DNA of 64,000 nucleotides. Source: Alloalcanivorax balearicus MACL04 (GTDB lineage Bacteria; Pseudomonadota; Gammaproteobacteria; Pseudomonadales; Alcanivoracaceae). The first letter of the stretch is position 1, and each line of letters opens with the position of its first letter. Where the stretch lies: NCBI RefSeq assembly GCF_025532145.1, contig NZ_ARXS01000020.1:1-64000 (forward strand), written 5' to 3'. Under the pieces are notes generated by a model. The model was not told the DNA's origin and searched no databases. It saw only the letters and a list, made by a program, of their open reading frames with translations. The translations under genes and the position numbers were made by a program. This document shows positions 11,602-19,747 of the stretch, in pieces.

Positions 11602-12195
11602 ATGCGTTCCCTACTGACCGTTCTGATTGCCGCCCTGATTGTGAGCGGCTGTGCCCTGAGCCCGCAGCGCATTGAGGTCGACCCGCAAGTGCAGGTCAAA
11701 GCCTCCAACGTTGGCCATAACCGTTCGGTACAGGTTGTTGGCGTCGATTCCCGCGGCAAAAATGAGTTCGGCAGCCGCGGCGGCGTTTACGACGAAACCG
11801 CCCTGCTGATCCCCAGCAACGACATCAAGGCGGCGATCGCCGACACTGTCCGCAACGGCCTGCAGAGCCTGGGCTTCAACGCCTTCAATCCCGGCGGAGA
11901 CGCCACCACTCTGGAAGTCCGCCTGGAACAGCTGGACTATATTCCGGAGCCGGGCTCGGTGGTGAACCGGGTCGACCTGAACCTGGTGCTGCAGGCGGAA
12001 GCCCGCCGTGGTCCGACCACGCACACCGGCACTTACAAGAGCAGCGTGGAACACAAGACGCCGTTCACGCCGTCCCTGGCGCAAAACCGGCAGATGATCA
12101 ACGACATTCTGGCCAAAGCCATCGAGCGCCTGCTGCAGGATCCGGAAATGCTGGCCTTTCTGGCTGGCGCCGACTTCCCCGGCGATACCGAGTAA
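11602..12195 (+). CDS. YajG-like lipoprotein
   Basis: A 197-aa predicted outer-membrane-type lipoprotein. The signal peptide ends in a lipobox (LIVSGC) with Cys near residue 17, followed by Ala-Leu-Ser, which does not favour inner-membrane retention. The body resembles the YajG family (repeat of DNA-binding-like alpha/beta elements: AIADTVRNGLQSLGFN). AGGAAAG precedes the ATG. Its molecular role is not established. It is followed by a SelT/W/H-like gene 8 bp downstream. Confidence 0.8.
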   Translation: MRSLLTVLIAALIVSGCALSPQRIEVDPQVQVKASNVGHNRSVQVVGVDSRGKNEFGSRGGVYDETALLIPSNDIKAAIADTVRNGLQSLGFNAFNPGGDATTLEVRLEQLDYIPEPGSVVNRVDLNLVLQAEARRGPTTHTGTYKSSVEHKTPFTPSLAQNRQMINDILAKAIERLLQDPEMLAFLAGADFPGDTE

Positions 12196-12203
12196 GCGGC
12201 TTC

Positions 12204-12488
12204 ATGGCCGGCCAAGTGAGCATTCACTACTGCCGCCAATGCAACTGGCTGCTGCGCTCCGCCTGGTATGCCCAGGAGCTGCTCTCCACGTTTTCGGAAG
12301 AACTGGAGGAAGTCACTCTACGGCCAGGTACCGGTGGCGTGTTTCAGATCAGTGTGGATGGCACACTGGTCTGGGACCGGGCCGCGGACGGCGGTTTTCC
12401 GGAAATCACCGAACTGAAACGCCGGGTGCGCGATATCGCCTGCCCGGACCGCCCCCTCGGCCACATCGACCGCCGTCCGCCGGAATAA
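12204..12488 (+). CDS. SelT/SelW/SelH family thioredoxin-fold protein
   Basis: A 94-aa Rdx-family protein with the redox motif CRQC at residues 10-13 (HYCRQCNWLLRSAWYAQELL), a Cys form of the selenoprotein W family. The C-terminal GGFPEITELKRRVRD matches the family end. A thiol-redox role is inferred. It starts 8 bp after the YajG-like gene and is probably cotranscribed with it. Convergent with the CPXCG gene, 18 bp away. Confidence 0.85.
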   Translation: MAGQVSIHYCRQCNWLLRSAWYAQELLSTFSEELEEVTLRPGTGGVFQISVDGTLVWDRAADGGFPEITELKRRVRDIACPDRPLGHIDRRPPE

Positions 12489-12506
12489 CCCACCGTACAG
12501 GCGACG

Positions 12507-12698
12507 TCAGTCGTTTTCCGGACGCACGCTGACTTCGGGGAACTCCGGATCCGCCAGCACCACGGTCAGCACCAGCGGCTGGCAACAGATGTGGCAGTCC
12601 TCCACATACTCCTGATCGCCCTGAGAGGGATCAATCAGCGCCTCGAAATACTGCCAGCAATGGGGACATTGCACCGATACCGGAATCAGCGTATCCAC
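12507..12698 (-). CDS. CPXCG-motif cysteine-rich small protein
   Basis: A 63-aa zinc-ribbon-like protein with QCPHCWQYFEALID near the N-terminus and a second pair in EDCHICCQPL. The likely start is GTG 12698, preceded immediately by a GGAGGGGG ribosome-binding sequence; an upstream ATG at 12791 gives only low-complexity sequence from inside the HIT gene. The start overlaps the HIT-gene stop by 13 bp, suggesting translational coupling. Function unknown. Confidence 0.75.
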   Translation of the reverse strand: MDTLIPVSVQCPHCWQYFEALIDPSQGDQEYVEDCHICCQPLVLTVVLADPEFPEVSVRPEND

Positions 12699-13099
12699 GC
12701 CCCCTCCGGCAACGCCAGCTGCGCCAGCCACCGCGGCGTCCGCTCCACTGGCTGCGGCACCCCCTGCCCCCATACGGGCCCCGGCCAACAAGGGTCGTCA
12801 CGGAAGCGAGCGATCACATGCACGTGCAGTTGGGGCACCAGATTCCCCAACGCCCCGATATTGATCTTGTCGGCACCGGTGATCCGCTCCAGTTCCGCCG
12901 CCAATCCATTGACCACCTTCAACAGCCGGTGCTGCTCCTCCTCCGCCAGTTGGTGCCACTCCCGGATATCGAGCCGGCGCGGAACCACCACCAGCCAGGG
13001 GAAGCGGCCGTCGCGCAGCCAGCGAATCCAGCAAAACTCATCTTCCGCCACGGCGCCGGTATCTGCCGCCAGGCGTTCGTGCAATATCACCGCTGTCAT
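12686..13099 (-). CDS. HIT-domain protein
   Basis: A 137-aa histidine-triad nucleotide-binding-fold protein. The HIT segment reads PQLHVHVIAR, so two histidines of the HxHxH motif are present but the third position is Ile, which puts in doubt classical nucleotidyl hydrolase activity. Start at ATG 13099 (MTAVILHERL) with GGAGAGG seven bases upstream. Overlaps the small CPXCG gene downstream. Confidence 0.82.
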   Translation of the reverse strand: MTAVILHERLAADTGAVAEDEFCWIRWLRDGRFPWLVVVPRRLDIREWHQLAEEEQHRLLKVVNGLAAELERITGADKINIGALGNLVPQLHVHVIARFRDDPCWPGPVWGQGVPQPVERTPRWLAQLALPEGAWIR

Positions 13100-13236
13100 A
13101 ACCTCTCCACTTGGTATGGGCACGGCTCGCTATACCACGCCATCCAGGCTAGCATGATACGCCAAAATTATTAGAGCCTATCAAGGCTGTGCCGCCACTG
13201 GCGGCGACACATGCTTTTCTGTCTGGGGGGACGGTT

Positions 13237-13626
13237 ATGGAATGGGTGGCCATCGTCACGGTGCTTGCCTTGCTGCAATGCGCCCTGTTCAGTTTTCTAG
13301 TGGGACGGGCCCGAGTCAAATATCAGATCCGCGCGCCGGCCGTGGCCGGACATGAACTGTTTGAGCGCAGTCACCGGATCCATGCCAACACGGTGGAGCA
13401 GTTGGTGCTGTTCCTGCCCGCGTTATGGTTATGTGGCTGGTACCTGGAGCCGCGCGCGGCGGCGGTGGTGGGCAGCCTGTTCCTGATCGGCCGCCAGCTC
13501 TACTTCAATCATTATCTGGAACAGCCCCGTGATCGCGGCACCGGCTTCCTGCTTGGTTTCCTGGCGACCCTGACACTGCTGCTGGGCGCCCTCGGCGGCG
13601 CCATCAGCTCATTGATCCTTCATTGA
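13237..13626 (+). CDS. MAPEG-family membrane protein
   Basis: A 129-aa protein with four predicted membrane helices, matching the MAPEG (membrane-associated eicosanoid/glutathione metabolism) fold; the conserved ELFERSHRIHANTVEQLVLFLP region between helices 1 and 2 is clear. The family includes glutathione-dependent transferases, but the bacterial substrate is unknown. Start at ATG 13237 with a G-rich ribosome-binding stretch (GGGGGGACGG). Convergent with the AraC-type gene. Confidence 0.85.
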   Translation: MEWVAIVTVLALLQCALFSFLVGRARVKYQIRAPAVAGHELFERSHRIHANTVEQLVLFLPALWLCGWYLEPRAAAVVGSLFLIGRQLYFNHYLEQPRDRGTGFLLGFLATLTLLLGALGGAISSLILH

Positions 13627-13667
13627 GCGTGGCGGTTTACCGGCCACGCTCCGACAGTCTCGGCGCC

Positions 13668-14684
13668 CTAGCCGCGATAGTCCGACGGGCTCTTGCCAGT
13701 CCACCGGCGGAACGCACGGGCGAAATTGGAGGCATCGGAATAGCCCAGCGCGGCGGCGATGTCATCCACCGAACGACGGCTTTGTGACAGGTATTCCACC
13801 GCCAGCCCCTTGCGCAGATCATCGAGCAGCGTCTGATAGCTGGTCCCCAGTTGCTGCAGCTTGCGCTTGAGCGTGCGGGAGGACATGTGCAACTCACTGG
13901 CCACTTCCTCGACGCCGGGGAACCGGCCCGAGCGCGCCAGGATGATTCTACGCACCCGCCCCAACAGCGGCGGCGGCGCCTTGATATGGGCCAGCTCCTG
14001 CTCGCACTGCACCTCCGCCAGACGCGACAGGCGTGGATCCGCGAAGCGCAGCCGGTATTGCAAACGCTCCGCGGGAAAGCGCATTTGACTGTAGGCGCAA
14101 TCGAAGTACACCGGCACCGGAATCAGCGGTCGCAGCCTTTGGAAGTAATCCGGCTCCGGATAGGAAAAGCGCAGCTCACCGAACAGCTCCACTTCCGGCA
14201 GCATTTGCAGCCCCATGAAATGGAAACTGGAGAACAGGCTCTCCGTCAGCAACGGCGCCAGATCACCGAGAGACAGCATTTCATTGACCTGCAACACCGC
14301 CCAGTCGCCTTCGACAAAGGACTCGAGCTGAATCAGGGTGCTGCGGATACGGAAAAATTTCACCGCCAGTTCAATGGCGTCCCCCAGGGTTTCGCTGCTC
14401 ATCGCCGCATACCCAAGAAAACCGTGGGAAGACAGCGGCGTCGCCGCTCCCAGCTCCCACCCGAGCCAGGGCTCGTTGGTGAGCATCACGGCACGCCGGG
14501 CCACCCGCCGCAACAGCGTCGCCGACACCCTCGATTTCGCCTCGCGCCAGCATCCCCGGCGGACACCGGTTCCATCCAGCAACTGCTCCTCGCTGAACCC
14601 GCGTTTCTTCATCACTTCCATGAAGGGAATCAGATACTCCGCGGACACCGCGTATTCTTCGGGATTCATTTTTAGAATTGTCAT
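13668..14684 (-). CDS. AraC-family transcriptional regulator (OruR/ArgR-like)
   Basis: A 338-aa regulator with an N-terminal arabinose-binding-type sensor domain (about 20-205; SSHGFLGYAAMSSETLGDAI) and a C-terminal double helix-turn-helix (from about 245; HMSSRTLKRKLQQLGTSY and ALGYSDASNFARAFRRWTG). Start at ATG 14684, within a longer open frame that lacks family similarity upstream. It is divergent from an SDR gene across 199 bp, so it most likely controls that SDR; the inducer is unknown. Confidence 0.88.
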   Translation of the reverse strand: MTILKMNPEEYAVSAEYLIPFMEVMKKRGFSEEQLLDGTGVRRGCWREAKSRVSATLLRRVARRAVMLTNEPWLGWELGAATPLSSHGFLGYAAMSSETLGDAIELAVKFFRIRSTLIQLESFVEGDWAVLQVNEMLSLGDLAPLLTESLFSSFHFMGLQMLPEVELFGELRFSYPEPDYFQRLRPLIPVPVYFDCAYSQMRFPAERLQYRLRFADPRLSRLAEVQCEQELAHIKAPPPLLGRVRRIILARSGRFPGVEEVASELHMSSRTLKRKLQQLGTSYQTLLDDLRKGLAVEYLSQSRRSVDDIAAALGYSDASNFARAFRRWTGKSPSDYRG

Positions 14685-14883
14685 CTTGCCGTTCCCGTCT
14701 TGATCTCTTGCATTGGCCTGAAATGACAGACCTGCACACCATACCCAGCCCTCTCCCCGGCCGGCATTGCCCCTGAAGCCCGCCGGGCGGGCACCTGCGG
14801 TCAACCGCGCCGCCCCTCTTTCCACCTCTCCGGCAGCAGGCGTACTCTGTAAACCTCCCCTGGCACGCATAAAGGAGAACATC

Positions 14884-15714
14884 ATGTCGACACTGAGCGG
14901 CAAAACCCTGTTCATCACCGGCGCCAGCCGTGGCATTGGCAAGGCCATAGGCCTGCGCGCCGCCCGCGACGGTGCCAATATCGTGTTGTTTTCGAAAACC
15001 GCCGAACCTCACCCAAAGCTGCCCGGCACGCTTTATTCCGCCGCAGAGGAAATGCAGGAGGCCGGCGGCAAGACCCTGGTGTGCGTGGGGGACATTCGCC
15101 ACGAGGAAGATGTGGCGGATGCGGTACAACAAGCGGAGGAAACGTTTGGCGGCCTGGACATTCTGGTCAATAACGCCAGCGCCATTTCGCTCACTTCCAC
15201 CGAAAGCACCAGCATGAAGTCCTATGACCTGATGCATCAGGTCAACGCCCGCGGCACCTTCCTCGCCAGCCGATTGTGTCTGCCACTGCTGCGCCGGGCG
15301 GAGAATCCTCACATTCTGATGTTGTCACCGCCGCTGAATCTGAACCCGGCCTGGTTCGGGCGCCACCTGGCCTACACCATGGCCAAGTACGGCATGAGCA
15401 TGTGCGTGCTGGGCCTGGCGGATGAGTACCGCAACCGGGTGGGCGTCAACGCGCTGTGGCCACGTACCGCCATCAATACCTCCGCGGTACGCAATCTCCT
15501 TGGTGGCGAGCAGTCCGTGCAGGCATCACGCCAGCCGAGCATCATGGCCGACGCCGCCCACGCCATCCTGATCCAGCCAGCGAACCAGTGCAGCGGCAAC
15601 TTCTTTATTGATGATGAGGTCCTGGCGGCGGAAGGCGTGGATCTGGACCGCTACAAGGTGGACCCGTCGCTGAGCGATGATCAGTTGCTACCGGACTTTT
15701 TCCTGGATTCCTGA
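14884..15714 (+). CDS. Short-chain dehydrogenase (HSDL2-like)
   Basis: A 276-aa classical-type SDR with the cofactor motif GASRGIG at 13-19, NNAS at 96-99, Ser148 and the catalytic YTMAK at 164-168. The long insert after strand 2 (SKTAEPHPKLPGTLYSAAEE) is typical of the hydroxysteroid dehydrogenase-like 2 group, which has been linked to lipid metabolism. AAAGGAG precedes ATG 14884. Divergent from an AraC-type regulator. Substrate unknown. Confidence 0.87.
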   Translation: MSTLSGKTLFITGASRGIGKAIGLRAARDGANIVLFSKTAEPHPKLPGTLYSAAEEMQEAGGKTLVCVGDIRHEEDVADAVQQAEETFGGLDILVNNASAISLTSTESTSMKSYDLMHQVNARGTFLASRLCLPLLRRAENPHILMLSPPLNLNPAWFGRHLAYTMAKYGMSMCVLGLADEYRNRVGVNALWPRTAINTSAVRNLLGGEQSVQASRQPSIMADAAHAILIQPANQCSGNFFIDDEVLAAEGVDLDRYKVDPSLSDDQLLPDFFLDS

Positions 15715-15905
15715 TCGCCAGGCCGCTATCCACTAGCGCCGTGGTGGCTGGCAAAAACCGTCACATCCTGCCGCAGGGCGCGGCGCCGGATCATCGGGCT
15801 TCGGGGACAAAAAACATATCCCCCTGATTTAAAAAGAAATAATCAGGGAGAAGAGGCTGGCACGGTTCTCGCTATCCAATGGAGACGACGATCAGGTGAG
15901 ACATC

Positions 15906-16091
15906 ATGAGCAAGGTCATACGCCTCGAAGAGCGCGACCCCGAAACCGCCCTGGAAAACCTGAACCGGCTCACCGGTCTGGACTTCCACTGCTGGCCGGA
16001 GTCATTGCTGGAACAAGACCGTAAGACGCCCCGGCCCCAACCGCGACCGACCAACACCAAACCCCGCCGTACCGCGGGCGGCACTGCCTGA
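15906..16091 (+). CDS. Small hypothetical protein (61 aa)
   Basis: Encodes 61 aa with an acidic N-terminal half (VIRLEERDPETALENLNRLT) and a Pro/Arg/Thr-rich basic tail. No family recognised. GGTGAG lies upstream of ATG 15906 and a hairpin (CCCTGATT 15822-15829, AATCAGGG 15841-15848) lies before that. It ends 6 bp before the repeat element at 16097. The composition is compatible with a real gene, but coding status is uncertain. Confidence 0.45.
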   Translation: MSKVIRLEERDPETALENLNRLTGLDFHCWPESLLEQDRKTPRPQPRPTNTKPRRTAGGTA

Positions 16092-16096
16092 ATCGC

Positions 16097-16369
16097 TTAG
16101 AGCCTGTTCAAAGTCTTTACACCGCCGCGCCGGAGCTCATTTTGTCGTCAGGTCGTGATTCCGATTGTGCGGTGTAGTCATTCTACATAAACAAGCGTAA
16201 TCGCGGCCTGGCGGCAAAAGGGGCCCGGCCCTCCGGGTTGCGCTGGAAAAGCCGCCAGAGGACGCTGTGGCCTTTGACTTTGGAACCACCAGAGCCTGCA
16301 GTCCCCAACGCCCTCTGGCGGCTTTTCCAGCGGCAACGCGGTGGCGTAAAGACTTTGAACAGGCTCTTA
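16097..16369. mobile_element. MITE-like element with 21-bp terminal inverted repeats and TTA duplication
   Basis: Perfect 21-bp terminal inverted repeats at 16100-16120 and 16346-16366 (outer bases GAGCCTGTTCAAAGTC) bound a 267-bp non-coding unit flanked by TTA on both sides (16097-16099, 16367-16369). Inside is a second perfect 21-bp inverted repeat at 16241-16261 and 16312-16332. No transposase is encoded. The right TTA supplies the stop codon of the neighbouring minus-strand gene. This fits a non-autonomous miniature transposon; the family is not recognised. Confidence 0.7.
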
Positions 16370-16747
16370 GTAGTTGGAAATCAGCTTGTCCTGGGGATCC
16401 AATGCCATGCCCCGGCGTTGCATGTACAGCTCTTCCACCACATAACGCATGGACGGATCGGACAGGCCCAGGGTCACCTGGATCTGCTCCACGCTGTCAC
16501 TGAGCCGGAGTTTGACCACCCCGGACAACAACGCACTGCCTTCTCCCTGGACCTCGGCGCAGTCGACCACCACCGCCTGCTCGCCCTTTTCATCCAGGCA
16601 ACACACACGCAGTTCCACCCGGCCCCGGGCTCCGGTCACCCGTACCCAGGAGGCCACGTTGAATTCCGCTTCCCATTGCCGGGCTCGAGCCGGCCTTCCC
16701 CCCGCCCAGATGCGCTCCGGCACCTTGGCAATAAACGCTTCACTCAT
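16367..16747 (-). CDS. Hypothetical protein (126 aa)
   Basis: A soluble 126-aa protein without signal peptide; no family recognised. It has a regular beta-rich pattern (VELRVCCLDEKGEQAVVVDC, GVVKLRLSDSVEQIQVTLGL) and ends LISNY, with the stop codon formed at the edge of the MITE-like repeat. The normal C-terminus may therefore have been changed by that insertion. ATG 16747 is preferred; ATG 16756 adds three residues. Confidence 0.6.
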   Translation of the reverse strand: MSEAFIAKVPERIWAGGRPARARQWEAEFNVASWVRVTGARGRVELRVCCLDEKGEQAVVVDCAEVQGEGSALLSGVVKLRLSDSVEQIQVTLGLSDPSMRYVVEELYMQRRGMALDPQDKLISNY

Positions 16748-17014
16748 GGAATCCATCTCGACATTTTATTCTTCAGGCAGTGTACGGACGGTCTGAAATC
16801 TCTGCCACGGGCGACTTGGCGGGGCCAGGTTGATACGCATCACAAGGCCGGGCAACAGGCGTTGTTTTATTGTCTGACAATCACAACCTTGCCACACCGC
16901 GTCACCTCGTACTCTAGGCCCCTACTTTGGCGGATCGTTCTCGCCAAACCTTTTTCTCCGACGACGCCAAGGCGTTTGTCGATCCCCAAAAGACCCGCTG
17001 ACGAGAGGCGATCC

Positions 17015-17446
17015 ATGGGCGAGTTGAAAGAACTGCGTGAAGAACGGGCCAACCTGGTCAACCGTGCCAAAAGCCTGGCCAACACCCTCTATCTGGCCAG
17101 CCTGGGTGCTTACAGCAAGGCCAATGAGAAATCCGAGGAGCTCTACGGACACTATCTGTCCACCGGTGCTCAAGCCTACGGCGACGAGGCCGAAGGCAAA
17201 TCAAAACTGGCTCTGGCCAGCCGCGGCCTGTTTCTCAGCACCCGCCAACTGATCGACGAGGCACCGCAAAAACGCCAGGAGCTTTACGAAAACCTGGTTG
17301 CCGCCGGCAAAGAAGAGCGCGGCGAGAAAGCGGAAAGCAGCAACGAGTTCGTGTTGGCGGGTGTGGGCGCCATTTCCACCGTGCGCGAACAGGGCCAGAA
17401 GCTGCTGGATGAGCTGGTCAGCGCCGGCGAGAAAGAGCGCGCCTGA
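17015..17446 (+). CDS. Phasin-like helical repeat protein
   Basis: A 143-aa all-helical charged protein with three repeats of a roughly 45-residue unit: EELYGHYLSTGAQAYGDEA, QELYENLVAAGKEERGEKA and KLLDELVSAGEKERA. Amphipathic helices and size fit phasin-like storage-granule surface proteins, in keeping with a lipid- or polyhydroxyalkanoate-storing host, but identity is inferred. GAGAGGCG precedes ATG 17015 and a strong terminator follows the stop. Confidence 0.6.
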   Translation: MGELKELREERANLVNRAKSLANTLYLASLGAYSKANEKSEELYGHYLSTGAQAYGDEAEGKSKLALASRGLFLSTRQLIDEAPQKRQELYENLVAAGKEERGEKAESSNEFVLAGVGAISTVREQGQKLLDELVSAGEKERA

Positions 17447-17477
17447 TTCTGATTTTCTGTCACTTCTCTCCTTACCT

Positions 17478-17502
17478 GGGGCCGTTATCGGCCCCTTTTT
17501 TT
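17478..17502 (+). terminator. Rho-independent terminator after the phasin-like gene
   Basis: Stem GGGGCCG (17478-17484), TTAT loop, CGGCCCC (17489-17495), then seven T residues. Confidence 0.92.
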
Positions 17503-17510
17503 CGCAAAGC

Positions 17511-17580
17511 ATTCGCTGGCAAGCCAGCTTCCCACAGAGGGACCACAAAACCGCCGTGGGAAGCTGGCTTGCCAGCGAAT
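17511..17580. repeat. REP-type inverted repeat pair
   Basis: Perfect 25-nt arms at 17511-17535 and 17556-17580 (core CGCTGGCAAGCCAGCTTCCC and its complement) separated by 20 bp. A BIME-like pair immediately downstream of a terminator, related to the REPs near 43 and 6646. Confidence 0.87.
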
Positions 17581-17679
17581 CGGCATGCAGTCTTGCCATC
17601 GTGTTAACCCCATCGCCTTCCTTGCCGGATTAGAGCACCATGGGAACCCCATCACCGTAGTGATCCCATGGAGGACACC

Positions 17680-19005
17680 GTGGCCAAACGAATCCGCAAC
17701 CCGCTTTCCGGCGGCGGACGCCTGCTTAAGCTGACGGGCATGACCACCTCCATCGCCACTCGCGTGGCCACTCATCAGGTCAAAAGCTGGTTCCAGGATG
17801 ACGCTCTGCGAGAGACCAACCGCGAAGCCCTGATGCGTCATATTGGCCGGGAGGTCGCGGCCACATTGGGAGAAATGAAAGGTGCGGTGATGAAAGTGGG
17901 GCAAATCGCATCGCAGATGCAAGACATCCTGCCCAAGGAAATCAGTGAGCAATTGGCGGTACTGCAGAACGCTTCCGCGCCAATGCCGTTCCACGTTATC
18001 CGGCGGCAATTGGAAACCCATCTGGGCGGTAAACTCGGCGACCATTTCAGTGAGTTTTCCGAAACGCCATTCGCGGCCGCCTCCATCGGTCAGGTCCATG
18101 ACGCGGTTACCCGGGATGGAGAATCGGTGGTGGTCAAGGTGCAATATCCGGCGGTGCGCAGCTCGATCGATTCGGATATGCGCCACCTGAAGCGCATTCT
18201 CAAACTCGGCAGCCTGCTCAAGGTGAATGAAGCCGCGCTGGATGCGGTATTTCAGGAGATCCGTTCACGACTCAACGAAGAGCTGGATTACCATCAGGAA
18301 GCGCGCAATTTGAATCACCTGCGCGAGTTCCACCGTGACCAGCCCTGGCTGGTGATTCCCCAGGTCCACGCTTCCCTGTCCGGTGAGGCTGTGCTCACCC
18401 TGAGCCGTGAAGACGGCGTCTCTCTACATCAGGTCAACGACGAGAATGGCTTCGACCAGCCATTGCGCAACCAGTTGGGCGAGCGCTTGTTTGACGCCCT
18501 GGCGGCGGAGATTTTTCAGCTGGGCACAGTGCATTGCGATCCCCACCCCGGCAATTTCGCTTTCCGCCGGGACGGCAGTATTGTGATGTACGATTTCGGC
18601 GCGGTGAAGCAACTGAGCGAAGAGGATATCGAATTGTTCGGCAAGGTGATCAACGCCGCCACCAGGGGCGACTGGCAGTGCCTCGATGCCGGTCTGATCG
18701 AACTGGGCGCGCGTCGGCCCGACAGTCACCCGCCACCGGGGTTCTACGATCGTTGGGTGCCTCTGATACTGAGTGGATTTTCTCCCGAGCCGGTCAATTT
18801 CGCCAACGCCCGGGTTCACCTGGATATAGTGGAAACGGTACGCAAGACGCCGCTGTCGGCGCTGCTGACATTTCAGCCTTCTTCCCGGACATTACTGGTG
18901 GAGAGGGTGGTGAGCGGACACTACTGGACCATGAAAGCTCTGGGGGTTCGTTCAGCGTTTTTGCCGCGCCTTCAATCCAGCATGGCGGCATCGAAAGCGG
19001 GGTAA
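17680..19005 (+). CDS. ABC1/AarF (UbiB-like) atypical kinase
   Basis: A 441-aa protein-kinase-like ATPase of the ABC1/COQ8 family, members of which support ubiquinone synthesis or lipid metabolism. Seen are the KxGQ motif (MKVGQIASQMQD), the Ala-rich loop AAASIGQVH in place of a Gly-rich loop, VVVKVQYP and the catalytic/metal sites VHCDPHPGNF and YDFGAVK. GTG 17680 is preferred because GGAGGA sits five bases upstream; ATG 17668 overlaps that site. It lacks the C-terminal membrane helices of UbiB, so it is a paralogue. Confidence 0.88.
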   Translation: MAKRIRNPLSGGGRLLKLTGMTTSIATRVATHQVKSWFQDDALRETNREALMRHIGREVAATLGEMKGAVMKVGQIASQMQDILPKEISEQLAVLQNASAPMPFHVIRRQLETHLGGKLGDHFSEFSETPFAAASIGQVHDAVTRDGESVVVKVQYPAVRSSIDSDMRHLKRILKLGSLLKVNEAALDAVFQEIRSRLNEELDYHQEARNLNHLREFHRDQPWLVIPQVHASLSGEAVLTLSREDGVSLHQVNDENGFDQPLRNQLGERLFDALAAEIFQLGTVHCDPHPGNFAFRRDGSIVMYDFGAVKQLSEEDIELFGKVINAATRGDWQCLDAGLIELGARRPDSHPPPGFYDRWVPLILSGFSPEPVNFANARVHLDIVETVRKTPLSALLTFQPSSRTLLVERVVSGHYWTMKALGVRSAFLPRLQSSMAASKAG

Positions 19006-19061
19006 TCCCTGGTTTGCCTAAGGTCCTTACCCCGCCTTCCAGATTACCAAAGAACGGCAAC

Positions 19062-19613
19062 TCAGAACGCCGAGCGTAAACCCACGCTGATTCCGGAAAT
19101 TTCCTCTTCGTCCTTGTCGAAGTAACGCATGTATTCGAGGTTCATTCCCAGGGTATCGGTAAGGTTCACGTCAATGCCCGCGCCATAGGATTGATCCTCG
19201 AAACGACGGCTGTCATCCACTTGATAATTGACGCCCGCCAGGCTCCCCTCGGCCTTCACCGTGCCTTTCATTTTGGTATAGCCGCCGATGATGTAAGGAT
19301 GCACCGATTCCGCCAGAGGCGCTGACAATTTCACATAAGCGCCATACATATTGTCCATTTCAAAGTCGACGATACCCCGGGAGTCCTCATCGAATCCCAT
19401 GCCGCCGCGAATTTCCATTCCCAGATAGTCGTTGAACTCATACCCAGCACGGAAAACAGCGGAGTCAATCTTCAGCGTGTCGCTGTCGTACTCCTCGTTA
19501 TCGTATTGCATTTGAGTGTAGTTGCCGCCGATAAAGGGACCGGCCGCGTAGGCCCCACCCGCGGTGAGCGAGAAAGTAACAGCCACTGCTGTCGCGAATT
19601 TCCGGGTCAACAT
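19062..19613 (-). CDS. Outer membrane beta-barrel protein (porin/OmpA-like fold)
   Basis: A 183-aa protein with a Sec signal peptide (MLTRKFATAVAVTFSLTAGGAYA, cleavage near residue 23) and alternating-hydrophobicity strands ending in Phe (ISVGLRSAF), the classic BAM recognition end. About eight strands are suggested. It resembles small OmpA-like/surface-antigen barrels. Specific role unknown. Convergent with the ABC1-kinase gene. Confidence 0.8.
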   Translation of the reverse strand: MLTRKFATAVAVTFSLTAGGAYAAGPFIGGNYTQMQYDNEEYDSDTLKIDSAVFRAGYEFNDYLGMEIRGGMGFDEDSRGIVDFEMDNMYGAYVKLSAPLAESVHPYIIGGYTKMKGTVKAEGSLAGVNYQVDDSRRFEDQSYGAGIDVNLTDTLGMNLEYMRYFDKDEEEISGISVGLRSAF

Positions 19614-19747
19614 AAATCACTCCTTACTTGCGAGTCGAACCACTCGGGTTACAACGGTGTGACTTATGCTATCCGGGGGAGTTCAGGAGCGAGGTTAAAT
19701 GGCGTTAAAAGCGAGCGAAGCAGTTCGCATTTTAAAGTTTCATTCAA

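Noticed and set aside
16238-17014. Upstream extension of the phasin-like frame to 16238
   Set aside because: Crosses the MITE-like repeat and the antisense of another gene; the supported start is ATG 17015.
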